The notes below the pieces were generated by a model. That model was given only the letters and a program-made list of their open reading frames with translations, searched no databases and was not told where the DNA came from. The translations under genes and the position numbers were made by a program. A stretch of DNA of 42,841 nt from CBDCLY01 sp965218715 (GTDB lineage: Bacteria > Bacteroidota > Bacteroidia > Flavobacteriales_E > Vicingaceae), in the NCBI GenBank assembly GCA_965218715.1, contig CBDCLY010000022.1:1-42841 (forward strand), in the 5' to 3' direction. Shown here in pieces: positions 1 to 8,910 of this stretch; within the stretch, counting starts at the first letter, position 1; every line of letters begins with the position of its first letter.

Positions 1-131
1 CCTTCAGTAATTTTCACCTCCTTATCAGAGTCGCCAGAACTGGCAAGTGCTATTAATAGAAAAACCAATACCCCAAGGCTAAGAAAAAGCCCTAGCATGC
101 TAGCAAATGTAATTTTGAAAAATTGTTTCAT
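1..131 (-). CDS. sppA: SppA signal peptide peptidase, N-terminal fragment (cut by window edge)
   Basis: Translating the minus strand from the ATG at 131 gives 43 open codons to the window edge. The product begins MKQFFKITFASMLGLFL, a short basic N-terminus followed by one hydrophobic membrane segment (about residues 8-29) and then a polar stretch rich in Asp, Ser and Lys. This matches my recollection of the start of Bacteroidota SppA (signal peptide peptidase, protease IV type), a membrane-anchored Ser/Lys protease that degrades cleaved signal peptides. It is divergent from the folK gene to its right, an arrangement I recall from other Bacteroidota. No catalytic residue lies in the visible part, so the name rests on the N-terminal sequence and the neighbour only. 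Confidence 0.6.
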   Translation of the reverse strand, partial: MKQFFKITFASMLGLFLSLGVLVFLLIALASSGDSDKEVKITE

Positions 132-203
132 AATGCTTTATTTTTTTCAAATGTAGGGAGGTCTTTTTTGCAATTTCTTAGATTTACAGCAATGGTAAAC
201 ACT

Positions 204-709
204 ATGGATAAGCGGAGACACATTGTATATCTATCACTTGGGTCCAATTTGGGAGATAGATTGGGATTCATTAATAGATCGATAAAATCTTTAGAAAAAA
301 GGATAGGAGAAAACATTAGAATGTCCTCTGTTTATGAGACAAAACCATGGGGGAACGATGGCCTTTATCAATTTTTGAATCTTGTTGCTTGCTTTGAAAC
401 CCTTTTAAGTCCATTGGAATTGTTGGTAGAATGTCAAAAAATTGAAAAAGAAATGGAAGAGTCGAGAAGCTTGGAATTCAATATGAAAACCGTTGCATCG
501 ACATCGACCTTTTATTTTTTGACAAAATCCAGTTGAATCACCCAGATTTGACCTTGCCTCACCCTCTTCTAAAATCTCGTCTTTTCGTCTTAATTCCTTT
601 AGCTGAAATATTGAATCAAATTGAATCGGAAAGATTAATGCTAAACATCGATGATTTAATTGACAATTGTGAGGATGACTCAGGCATACAAAAAATGACT
701 AGCGCTTAG
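204..709 (+). pseudogene. folK: folK, 2-amino-4-hydroxy-6-hydroxymethyldihydropteridine pyrophosphokinase, frameshifted
   Basis: HPPK transfers pyrophosphate from ATP to 6-hydroxymethyl-7,8-dihydropterin in cytosolic folate synthesis. The first reading frame carries the family N-terminus YLSLGSNLGDR and SSVYETKPWG, then a helix ending IEKEMEE where the family has EMGR. From position 455 the +1-shifted frame continues as GRVEKLG, then NRCIDIDLLFFD (the conserved IDIDLLFF motif), then LPHPLLKSRLFVLIPLAEI, and stops at TAG 707-709. Restoring one G in the GG at 455-456 gives a normal full-length HPPK of about 168 residues. The start is ATG 204; ATG 192 in the same frame is an alternative. The product is therefore broken here by a single-base deletion, which may be a sequencing error because both halves are perfectly conserved. 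Confidence 0.85.
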
Positions 710-738
710 TAAATTAGCTTGTTTCAATGGCCTGTTTT

Positions 739-770
739 TTTGCGTGACTTAACATTATTACCTAATATTG
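739..770 (+). promoter_or_regulatory. Candidate Bacteroidota-type promoter for the TPR lipoprotein gene
   Basis: TTTG at 739-742 is followed by a 20-nt spacer and TAATATTG at 763-770. This resembles the Bacteroidota consensus (TTTG at -33, TAnnTTTG at -7) with one mismatch in the -7 element. It would start transcription about 25 nt before the ATG at 802. The call comes from pattern matching only. Confidence 0.35.
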
Positions 771-801
771 CACCTTAAACCGTTTTGTAAGAAAATTAAA
801 A

Positions 802-2529
802 ATGAAAAGACAAAATTTAAATCTATATGCTATGCTTGCATTAGCTTCAGCTGCGGCTGTTGCGTGTAATCCATTAAGCAACATGACTAAGAAAGCTTCA
901 GAAGTTACATATTCTGTTACCCCTAGTCCATTAGAAATGCATGGTGACAGTGTTGAGCTTAACATCTCAGGCGCTATTCCACCTAGATTCTTCAATAAAA
1001 AAGTTTCTGTTGAGGTTACTCCAACTTTTGTTCATGAAGGTGGTGAAATTACATTTGAGAAAATTGTTCTAGTAGGCGAAGATTCTGAAGTTGAAGGTCA
1101 AAAAATTGCTTTTGAAAAAGGTGGAAGTTTTTCTTACAACGATAAAATTCCTTACCAAGATGGTTTGGAAAATGGAAAGTTGATGGCTTCAGCAGTTGGA
1201 AAATATAAAACCAAAGAGAAAAGTTTTGATCCAAGAGAAGTTGGAACTGGAACAATCATTACCCCAATGTGGGCAATGGATGATGACATGGTTATTCTTG
1301 GAGCGGACAACTTTAATCGAGTTGTTCCTATGGATTCTAAAGCAACACTTAACTACCTAGTGAATAGTGCTAATGTTCGCGGAAGTGAATTAAGTGATGA
1401 TGACATGAAAGCATTAGGTGCTTGGGCAAAAGAAATGGCTGGAAACCCTATGTTTAGCTTTAAAGGAATTGATGTGGTTGCTTATGCTTCTCCTGAAGGT
1501 GAGTTGTCTTTAAATTCAAACTTAGCAGACAATAGAGCAAAAAGTGGAGCCAATTCTGCCAAAAACATCTTAAATAGAAATAGAGTGAAAGGAACTAGCG
1601 AAAGTGGTTTCATGAACACTATGGGGAAAGGTGAAGATTGGGATGGTTTTAAAGCGGCTATGCAAGCAACTGACATTAAAGACAAAGATTTAATTCTTAG
1701 AGTTCTTGAAATGTATGAAGACAAGTCGAAGCGTGAAGAAGAAATCAGAAACATGGCTGCAACTTTCGAAGTGCTTCAAGAAGAGATCCTTCCAAGTTTA
1801 AGAAGATCTGAAGTAACGATTAAAGGTGAATTAACTGCCTATTCTGATGATGAGATTAAAGCATTCTCTAAATCTGCTCCTGATACTTTATCTGCAGAGG
1901 AATTGTTGTATGCTGCTACTTTAACTGAAGACATGGATGAGAAAGCGAACATTTACCGTTCTTATTCTAAATTGCATGCTGAAGATTGGAGAGGACCAAA
2001 TAACGTTGGTTATGTATTAATGATGCAAAACAAAATGGATGATGCTAAAGCAGAATTCGATAAAGCAAATACCTTATCTCCAAATAATCCAGTTGTAAAT
2101 AACAACCTAGGTGTTTACGAAAGGGCTAGTGGCAATAACGAAAAAGCAATGGAATTGTACAATGCTGCAACCGGAGCAGGTCCAGAGGTTGGAAACAACA
2201 AAGGATATTTATACCTGAAAATGGGTGACTATACTGAGGCTGTGAGTAATTATGGAAGTGTAAAAAGTTTCAATGCTGCTTTAGCAACTACTTTAAGTGG
2301 TGACAATGATGCTGCATTGCAAATCATTGATGCTTCTCCTGCTGCTTCAACCGCTGCGGGTTCTTACCTTAAAGCAGTTATCGGAGCAAGAATGAACAAC
2401 CAGTCGATGTGTGTATCTAACTTAAAAGCTGCAACTGCTGCTGATCCTTCTTTAAAAGCAAAAGCGAAGAAAGATGCTGAGTTTACTGAATACAGAGACA
2501 ATGCTGAATTTCAAGCTGCGGTAAACTAA
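802..2529 (+). CDS. Outer-envelope lipoprotein with OmpA-like segment and TPR repeats
   Basis: This 575-residue protein has a lipoprotein signal ending AAVAC (lipid-modified Cys22), so it should be anchored in the envelope. Residues about 35-160 are a beta-rich region. Residues 180-260 contain VVAYASPEG followed by N-x-L-A-x-N-R-A, which resembles the peptidoglycan-binding OmpA C-terminal motif. Residues about 385-520 contain degenerate tetratricopeptide repeats (for example DDAKAEFDKANTLSPNNP and NEKAMELYNAATG). Similar TPR/OmpA lipoproteins are common in Bacteroidota, but I cannot assign this one to a named family. It stands alone between a candidate promoter and a strong terminator. A cell-wall-linked scaffold role is inference. 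Confidence 0.7.
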   Translation: MKRQNLNLYAMLALASAAAVACNPLSNMTKKASEVTYSVTPSPLEMHGDSVELNISGAIPPRFFNKKVSVEVTPTFVHEGGEITFEKIVLVGEDSEVEGQKIAFEKGGSFSYNDKIPYQDGLENGKLMASAVGKYKTKEKSFDPREVGTGTIITPMWAMDDDMVILGADNFNRVVPMDSKATLNYLVNSANVRGSELSDDDMKALGAWAKEMAGNPMFSFKGIDVVAYASPEGELSLNSNLADNRAKSGANSAKNILNRNRVKGTSESGFMNTMGKGEDWDGFKAAMQATDIKDKDLILRVLEMYEDKSKREEEIRNMAATFEVLQEEILPSLRRSEVTIKGELTAYSDDEIKAFSKSAPDTLSAEELLYAATLTEDMDEKANIYRSYSKLHAEDWRGPNNVGYVLMMQNKMDDAKAEFDKANTLSPNNPVVNNNLGVYERASGNNEKAMELYNAATGAGPEVGNNKGYLYLKMGDYTEAVSNYGSVKSFNAALATTLSGDNDAALQIIDASPAASTAAGSYLKAVIGARMNNQSMCVSNLKAATAADPSLKAKAKKDAEFTEYRDNAEFQAAVN

Positions 2530-2549
2530 TTTTTAGTGAAAAAAATATT

Positions 2550-2578
2550 AAAGGCCCCAAATTGGGGCCTTTTTTTTT
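2550..2578 (+). terminator. Intrinsic terminator after the TPR lipoprotein gene
   Basis: An eight-base-pair stem (AAGGCCCC / GGGGCCTT, 2551-2558 with 2564-2571) closes a five-base AAATT loop and runs into a T tract reaching 2578. It lies 20 nt after the stop of the upstream gene. Confidence 0.9.
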
Positions 2579-2584
2579 GCTCAA

Positions 2585-2925
2585 ATGAAAAAATTCATTG
2601 TACTCTTCCTTCTTCTTTTTGGCCTTTTAAGCTGCAAGCTATTCGCTCAGAAGAGTTACCCTAAATCTTATGTCGATTATGGGTTTGGTTACGGTTCTTC
2701 CTATGGAATTACACCTATCAACCAAATGGCTCAAGTGCATACCTTGCAGCAAATGGAACTTATTTTACCATAGGATTAAGACAACATTTGAATAAACAGA
2801 AATCCATCTTCGTGGAAATTGCCGAAGAGCAAACAAGTAAAAAGAAATTCAAAAACAATAAGGGTGAGCCGGATGAGGTTGGCGGCCCTGGCTTTTCCTT
2901 CGGACTTGGGTTTAAGATAGGCTAA
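2585..2925 (+). pseudogene. Small exported glycine-rich protein, frameshifted
   Basis: The first frame starts MKKFIVLFLLLFGLLSC, a hydrophobic signal peptide with either a lipobox (LLSC17) or an AQ/K signal peptidase I site, and continues VDYGFGYGSSYGITPIN. It then runs out of frame and stops at 2771-2773. The +1-shifted frame reads NGSSAYLAANGTYFTIGLRQ and ends GGPGFSFGLGFKIG at TAA 2923-2925. Adding one C to the CC at 2722-2723 would join them into a 113-residue protein with alternating aromatic/glycine strands, suggesting a small beta-rich envelope protein. I do not recognise the family. The ATG lies only 6 nt after the T tract of the preceding terminator and has no visible Shine-Dalgarno sequence. 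Confidence 0.5.
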
Positions 2926-2968
2926 AATGGATGAGTTTTTAAAACGGACACAATAAGCACCTTTTTGC

Positions 2969-5422
2969 CTATTGCAAAATCACTTTGCTTAACTCAGTAT
3001 CATTTATTCGAATAAAGTAAAGACCTTTTTTCAAGCCATTGAGGTCAAGTGTCGTTCTAATCTTTCCAATTCTTTCTTGTTTTACAATTTGCCCTAAATG
3101 ATTGTATACCACTAATTGTTCAATTAATTCTCTGCTCGATATGTTTACTGTTCCTGTAGTTGGATTTGGATAAATTGAAGCCAGATTAGTAGGATTGTTG
3201 AAGCTTTCTAAGGCCGTGCTGCTTGGTGTGTACTCCACCATCCCATTATTAACAAATGGATTTCCATCAACTCCTTCATAACCATGTAACTTGGTAATAA
3301 TGGTTGTTCCTGGTTGGTATTTGTATACAACGCCATCATGTCCGCCAGACCCTCCTCCTGTTAACAATCCATAGATGTTTCCATCTGAAGCCAAAGTTAT
3401 GTGTCCAGATGGCCACAGCCCAGTATTGCTTGATCTAAAATTTTGCTTTCTCACTGTTGTTCCTGTCGATGGGTTATGTTCTAACATGGTTCCATCTGAA
3501 TAGTTTCCTCCTGAATAGGCGGTAAAATAAATCATCCCGTTTGCTGCTTCAACTGGTGCCCCTGTTGGGTGCTCGCCAATGCCAGTGTATAAGTTTTGCA
3601 CCAAGATTAGGCTATCTGTTTGGGTATTATAACTGAACAAAGTGCCATCATTATAAACGCCTCCAGATCGGCTTGTCCCATATAATAAACCATCTGATGC
3701 TTGAAGAAACATCCCTTCAGGATCTCTTGGTGTGCCGGTTCCATTGAAAATGCTTTTGTCAATGATTAAGGAGTCTAAACCAATGTCGAAGTGAACAATG
3801 AATTGCCCTAAAAAGGCATATAGGTGTCCATTATTTGCCATTGTAAAACCATTGGCTCTTGGGTTAGAGGCTCCGAAACCACCTGTTGTGTTGGTGTTGA
3901 ATGTTGTGCTGTCTTGATTCATATCATATTTCATCACCACTCCATGTGTCATAGAGCTTCCATTGATGTAACCATAGCCAAGACCATATATAACATTATT
4001 TACTTCGATTAGATTTCTAGGATTGATTCCCAATGTGCCATCAAAATGATAGAGAATAGTGGAGGTGGCAGTAGCTTCATCATATTCGAAAAAGGTTCCA
4101 GAATTGTGATCTCCACCTTCTCTGCTGCAACCGTAAAACTTACCATTACTTGCTGGCAAAAGAACTCCTTGAGCCTTACTCATGGTTTTTAAACCAAAAT
4201 TTACTTTTACCTCCATGCTATCTAAGGCCATATCGTATTCGAAAATTACTCCTTCACCAGCTAAGCCTCCGCGGTAAGTGCAACCATAGAGTTTTCCGTT
4301 GCTAGCAAGGGTTAATGAACTGTGATGTTGAAGGCCATGGGTATTAGTCCAAGAACCATAATTATTGGTGATGCTATGACCAGTCGGGCTATGAACTAAA
4401 CTTAAACTGCTTGTTGCTAAATTATATTCATAAATTTCTGAAGCATAACTTTGGGCATATAGTTTTCCACTGATTGGTTCTATAAAATTTCCTTTCAGAG
4501 CCGTTGCCAATCCGCCATTTACTTTATTTGTGAATGTATTGTTAGATGGGTCTAGCTCAAAAACAGACCCATATGAAATCCCATATAATTTGCTGTTTGA
4601 TGCCTCAAATAAGCTGAACTCTGGGTATCCACTTCCTGTTGAATTTGAGAAGCTATGAATGAGGGCATGTGTATTGGTCGATACATTAAAGCTAAAGATG
4701 GTTCCAAGGTTATTGGCCCCACCAGAATTGGTAAATCCATATAGTAAACCGTTGCTCGCTTGAATAAGTCTTCCTTCTGGATTTTCACCTGTAGTATTTT
4801 TAGTAAAATCAAATAGTTTGGTGTAAGTGCTTGTCCCTAAGTCGTAACTATAAATGACTCCATCATTATTTACGCCACCCCCAATTGTCATTCCGTATAG
4901 CTTTCCATTGCTTGCTTTTATTAAGCCGCCTATTGGCCTTTCCCCAGAAGAGTTTGTAGTGTTATCAAAAACATGGATGGTAGAAATTTGATTATTACTC
5001 GGATCAAATTCGAAAATATTACCATCATAATTTGCTCCTCCTGTACTTGTAACTCCGTAAATTTTTCCTCCATTTAAGAGCAAACCTCCACTTGGCCGAT
5101 TACCAACATTAATGTCGTTAAACCTTGCATGAACTTGGTAATCTTCATTGTTAATACTAAAAGAATATAGCACATCATTCCCTCCGGTGGTGCCGTATAA
5201 ACGGCCATTGTATTCTAAAAGTTGAACATCTGTAAACCCACTTCCTTCGTACTCAAAAAAATCGTGTACTGTATTGAAATTGTTAGTTGCAGCATCAAAA
5301 GAGAATAGGGTTCCATTTAAGGAATTTCCTCCTCCATCATTCATGCCCAAGAAAAAGGGTTGAGCAATTGAATTGAATAAAAGTATAAAAGCAAAAATGC
5401 TAAGTAGTATTGTTTTTTTCAT
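2969..5422 (-). CDS. Secreted GloVer-repeat (TIGR03803-type) protein with type IX sorting domain
   Basis: This 817-residue protein has a signal peptide (residues 1-21, ending NSIAQ). About 14 copies of a roughly 50-60-residue repeat follow, each with a core like KLYGxTxxGGxNxxGTIFSFD. These are the GloVer repeats, expected to form a beta-propeller or beta-solenoid surface. Residues 748-817 form a type A type IX secretion C-terminal sorting domain, opening SIYPNPTTG and closing GLYFIRINDTELSKVILQ. The protein should cross the inner membrane by Sec and the outer membrane by the type IX translocon, whose gldKLMN and porP-type genes are in this window. The ligand or substrate is unknown. It is transcribed alone, convergent with the small gene to its left. 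Confidence 0.88.
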   Translation of the reverse strand: MKKTILLSIFAFILLFNSIAQPFFLGMNDGGGNSLNGTLFSFDAATNNFNTVHDFFEYEGSGFTDVQLLEYNGRLYGTTGGNDVLYSFSINNEDYQVHARFNDINVGNRPSGGLLLNGGKIYGVTSTGGANYDGNIFEFDPSNNQISTIHVFDNTTNSSGERPIGGLIKASNGKLYGMTIGGGVNNDGVIYSYDLGTSTYTKLFDFTKNTTGENPEGRLIQASNGLLYGFTNSGGANNLGTIFSFNVSTNTHALIHSFSNSTGSGYPEFSLFEASNSKLYGISYGSVFELDPSNNTFTNKVNGGLATALKGNFIEPISGKLYAQSYASEIYEYNLATSSLSLVHSPTGHSITNNYGSWTNTHGLQHHSSLTLASNGKLYGCTYRGGLAGEGVIFEYDMALDSMEVKVNFGLKTMSKAQGVLLPASNGKFYGCSREGGDHNSGTFFEYDEATATSTILYHFDGTLGINPRNLIEVNNVIYGLGYGYINGSSMTHGVVMKYDMNQDSTTFNTNTTGGFGASNPRANGFTMANNGHLYAFLGQFIVHFDIGLDSLIIDKSIFNGTGTPRDPEGMFLQASDGLLYGTSRSGGVYNDGTLFSYNTQTDSLILVQNLYTGIGEHPTGAPVEAANGMIYFTAYSGGNYSDGTMLEHNPSTGTTVRKQNFRSSNTGLWPSGHITLASDGNIYGLLTGGGSGGHDGVVYKYQPGTTIITKLHGYEGVDGNPFVNNGMVEYTPSSTALESFNNPTNLASIYPNPTTGTVNISSRELIEQLVVYNHLGQIVKQERIGKIRTTLDLNGLKKGLYFIRINDTELSKVILQ

Positions 5423-5495
5423 GGTATAGATTTATTTCGGACAAAAATCTAGAAACCATATTAATACTACCATAGGGTAATTAACCCAATTGCAT

Positions 5496-8255
5496 TTAAA
5501 TTACCACATTCACAATCTTACTTGGAATTACTATCATCTTTTTTGGTTGTTTTCCATCTAACCATTTCTGTGCATCTGGATGTTCTAGCACTAGTTTTTC
5601 TATTTCTTCCTTTCCTAAGCTAAGCGGAAGTTCTAGCATGAACCGCATCTTGCCATTAAATGAAACAGGGTATTTGTGATTATCTTCAATCAAATGCTTC
5701 TCCTCAAAACCAGGAAATGTAACCTGACTTATGCTTCCAGTATTTCCAAGTTTTTTCCAAATTTCTTCGGCAATGTGAGGCGCATAAGGAGAAATTAAGA
5801 TGTTTAATTGTTCTAATATTTCTTTTTTATTGCATTTTTGATCGGCTAGTTCATTAACACAAATCATAAATGCACTAACACCAGTATTAAATGAAAAGCG
5901 TTCAATGTCTTCTCTAATTTTTTTGATGGTTTTGTGTAAAGATTTTAATTCAGCCTTATTTGCTTTTTCATCACTGACTTGAAATTCATTGTCGGCATTG
6001 TGAAACAATCGCCAATACTTTCTTAGAAAACGATGAACGCCTTCTATGCCTTCCATGTCCCATGGTTTGGCTTGCTCTAAAGGTCCCAAGAACATTTCGT
6101 AAAGTCGCAAGGTGTCTGCGCCATAACGCTCAACAATGTGATCGGGATTTACTACATTGAACTTGGATTTAGACATCTTTTCAACTTCTGCTCCACAAAT
6201 GTATTTGCCATTCTCAAGAACAAATTTTGCCTCATTATATTCTTCGCGGCTCAGCTTAAATAATTCTACATTCAAGATTGTACCGTCAACAAAAGAAACA
6301 TCCACATGTATTTTTGAAACATCTCTTCCTTCTATCAAATTATAAGAAACAAACTCATTGCTCTTTTTGTCCCTATACACAAAACGACTGTCGCCAAGGA
6401 TCATCCCTTGATTGATAAGTTTTTTAAAGGGCTCATCTACGGGAATAAGTCCTTTATCAAAGAGAAATTTACACCAGAATCTAGAGTAAAGTAAATGCCC
6501 AGTAGCATGCTCTGCACCACCAAAATAAAGATCAACTTGCTTCCAATAATCCATTTTTTCTTTGGCTGCAAAACTATCAGAATTGTTAGCATCCATGTAT
6601 CTAAATAAATACCAAGAAGATCCTGCCCAGCCAGGCATCGTGCTGGTTTCAATGGGGCAATCCTTATAGTTGAAATTAGTTGCTCGAGCTAATGGAGGGT
6701 CTCCATCCGCAGTTGGCAGGTATTTGTCAATTTCTGGAAGACATAAAGGCAAGTCTTTCAATTCTACCGTTTTTGCAATCCCATTTTCATAATAAATTGG
6801 AATTGGTTCTCCCCAATACCGTTGTCTGCTAAAAACAGCATCTCTTAAACGGTAATTGATTTTTCCTTCTCCTATCTTTTTCTCCTCTAATGCTTCTATT
6901 GCTTTTTTGATGGCTGATTTAACTGAAAGGCCATTCAAGAAATCTGAATTGCAAAGTATTCCATCTTTTCTGTCATCAGCCGATTTTGAAACATCTTGTC
7001 CTTCAATTACTGGAGGGATTTTCAAATCAAAATGCTGGGCAAAATCCCAATCTCTTTGATCACCTGAAGGAACCGCCATAACTGCTCCAGTTCCATAACC
7101 CGCAAGGACATAATCGCCTATCCAAATAGGAATCTTTTCTTGTGTAAGTGGATGAATAGCAAATGATCCGGTAAATGCTCCGCTAACTTTTTTTACCTCT
7201 GTCATGCGCTCCCTCTCCGAGCGACTAGCTGCATACTTTTGATAAGCTTTTATGGCTTCACTTTGCTCCGCGGTGCAAAGTGCTTCCACCAATTCGTGCT
7301 CTGGGGCCAAAACCATGAAAGAAACTCCAAAAATAGTGTCAGGTCTGGTGGTAAATACTTCAATTTTTTCTATTGAAGATTCTATGGAAAATTGGATGCT
7401 TGCTCCTTGTGATTTTCCAATCCAGTTTTTTTGTATTTCGGTAAGTGCTTCCGACCAATCGATTTTTTCCAAACCATCGAGCAATCGTTGAGAATAGGCA
7501 GAAATTCTCATGCTCCATTGTTGCATCTTTTTTCTTTCAACTGGATGCCCACCACGTTCAGAAACTCCATCTTTAATTTCATCATTTGCCAAAACTGTTC
7601 CTAAGGCAGGGCACCAATTCACTTCTGAATCGGCAAGAAAACTAAGCCTATAATCCATTATGATGTCCGCTTGTTCTTTTTCGGAAAAGGAATTCCAACT
7701 TTCGGCATTAAACTCAATGGATGAATCATGATGGGCTTGAACACCTTCATTACCATTTTTTTCAAAAAGCAGAATCAAGTCTTGAATGTCTTCTGCCTTT
7801 TCGGTTTTAAGGTTGTACCAAGAATTAAAAAGTTGAATAAATATCCATTGTGTCCATTTATAATAATCTGGCGAACTTGTTCTTACTTCTCTATCCCAAT
7901 CAAATGAAAAACCAATTTGGTCCAGCTGTCTTCTGTAAGTAGCAATGTTTTCTTCAGTTGTAATTTTTGGATGTTGTCCTGTTTGGATGGCATATTGTTC
8001 GGCCGGAAGACCAAACGAATCGTACCCCATAGGATGAAGGACGTTAAACCCTAGATGTCTTTTATATCTTGAGTAAATGTCAGATGCAATGTATCCCAAA
8101 GGGTGGCCAACATGCAGACCAGCTCCAGAAGGATAAGGGAACATATCGAGAACATAGAATTTTTCCTTGGTAGGATCTTCTCGAACTGAAAAAACTTTGT
8201 TTTCTCTCCAGTACTCTTGCCAGTTTTTTTCTATCTCTATGAAATTGTAATCCAT
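5496..8255 (-). CDS. leuS: Leucyl-tRNA synthetase
   Basis: This class I synthetase attaches leucine to tRNA-Leu in the cytosol. In the 919-residue product the HIGH-type motif is HVGH at 48-51, within PYPSGAGLHVGHPLGY. The KMSKS loop is at 693-697. The CP1 editing domain shows the threonine-rich TTRPDT and GTGAVMAVPSGDQRD, where the catalytic aspartate of the usual GHDxRD is retained although the preceding residues read SG. A zinc-type insertion (NWCPALGTVLANDE) and a leucine-specific insertion before KMSKS are present, and the C-terminus carries the usual anticodon-binding helices. The length is normal for Bacteroidota LeuRS. The gene follows engB on the minus strand with 46 nt between them. 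Confidence 0.97.
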   Translation of the reverse strand: MDYNFIEIEKNWQEYWRENKVFSVREDPTKEKFYVLDMFPYPSGAGLHVGHPLGYIASDIYSRYKRHLGFNVLHPMGYDSFGLPAEQYAIQTGQHPKITTEENIATYRRQLDQIGFSFDWDREVRTSSPDYYKWTQWIFIQLFNSWYNLKTEKAEDIQDLILLFEKNGNEGVQAHHDSSIEFNAESWNSFSEKEQADIIMDYRLSFLADSEVNWCPALGTVLANDEIKDGVSERGGHPVERKKMQQWSMRISAYSQRLLDGLEKIDWSEALTEIQKNWIGKSQGASIQFSIESSIEKIEVFTTRPDTIFGVSFMVLAPEHELVEALCTAEQSEAIKAYQKYAASRSERERMTEVKKVSGAFTGSFAIHPLTQEKIPIWIGDYVLAGYGTGAVMAVPSGDQRDWDFAQHFDLKIPPVIEGQDVSKSADDRKDGILCNSDFLNGLSVKSAIKKAIEALEEKKIGEGKINYRLRDAVFSRQRYWGEPIPIYYENGIAKTVELKDLPLCLPEIDKYLPTADGDPPLARATNFNYKDCPIETSTMPGWAGSSWYLFRYMDANNSDSFAAKEKMDYWKQVDLYFGGAEHATGHLLYSRFWCKFLFDKGLIPVDEPFKKLINQGMILGDSRFVYRDKKSNEFVSYNLIEGRDVSKIHVDVSFVDGTILNVELFKLSREEYNEAKFVLENGKYICGAEVEKMSKSKFNVVNPDHIVERYGADTLRLYEMFLGPLEQAKPWDMEGIEGVHRFLRKYWRLFHNADNEFQVSDEKANKAELKSLHKTIKKIREDIERFSFNTGVSAFMICVNELADQKCNKKEILEQLNILISPYAPHIAEEIWKKLGNTGSISQVTFPGFEEKHLIEDNHKYPVSFNGKMRFMLELPLSLGKEEIEKLVLEHPDAQKWLDGKQPKKMIVIPSKIVNVVI

Positions 8256-8301
8256 GCCTTTAATTTGATGGCAAAAGTATCAAATAAGAAACGGATGGAA
8301 T

Positions 8302-8908
8302 TTACTGGAACTTAAATTCTTCGTTGGTTGTGGCAATTATTTTCAAGACTTCATCTCTGCCCAATTTATTAACGGAAGACGACATGATGATTGGAGGAAG
8401 TGCCTCCCAAGTTTTTAATAATTCTTTTTGATAGGCAGCCATGTTTTTTCTAAGCACAGAACTAGAAAGCTTATCAACTTTCGTGAAAATAATAATAAAA
8501 GGAATTCCTTTTATGCCAAGCATCTCCATAAATTCCAAGTCGATTTTTTGAGGAGGGATCCGGCTATCTAGTAATACAAAAGTGTAAAGTAGATTAGGTC
8601 TGTTATTGAGATATGCCCTGATGAATTCATTCCATTTCCCTCTTTCCTTTTTACCAACCTTAGCATAACCGTAGCCTGGTAAATCAACCAAGTACCAATT
8701 GTCATTGATGGAAAAAATGATTGATCAGCTGAGTTTTTCCAGGTGTAGAAGAGGTTTTTGCTAACTTCTTATGATCCGTCAACATGTTAATCAATGAAGA
8801 TTTACCCACATTTGACCTTCCGATGAAAGCGTATTCAGGCCGGTCCGGTTTCGGACATAAACTTAGCTTGGTGTTGCTGATGACAAATTCAGCAGATTTG
8901 ATGATCAC
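8302..8908 (-). pseudogene. engB: EngB/YsxC ribosome-biogenesis GTPase, frameshifted
   Basis: EngB (YihA/YsxC) is a small GTPase needed for 50S subunit assembly. The upstream frame carries G1 GRSNVGKSS and the switch STPGKTQLINHF. The downstream frame carries G3 VDLPGYGYAKVG and G4 TKVDK. The junction falls in a run of six T (minus strand) at 8712-8717. With five T the frame reads straight through as LINHFSINDNWYLVDLPGYG, giving a normal protein of about 200 residues; as written it stops early at 8702-8704. The likely start is GTG at 8908 (product MIIKSAEF), 2 nt after the hydrolase stop; an ATG at 8935 inside that gene is in frame. The gene is usually essential in bacteria, so a sequence error is more likely than decay. 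Confidence 0.85.
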
Positions 8909-8910
8909 GA

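Noticed and set aside
2969..5422. Regularly spaced similar segments that might suggest a CRISPR or satellite array
   Set aside because: Similarity is at protein level (GloVer repeats); the DNA copies are diverged and in frame.
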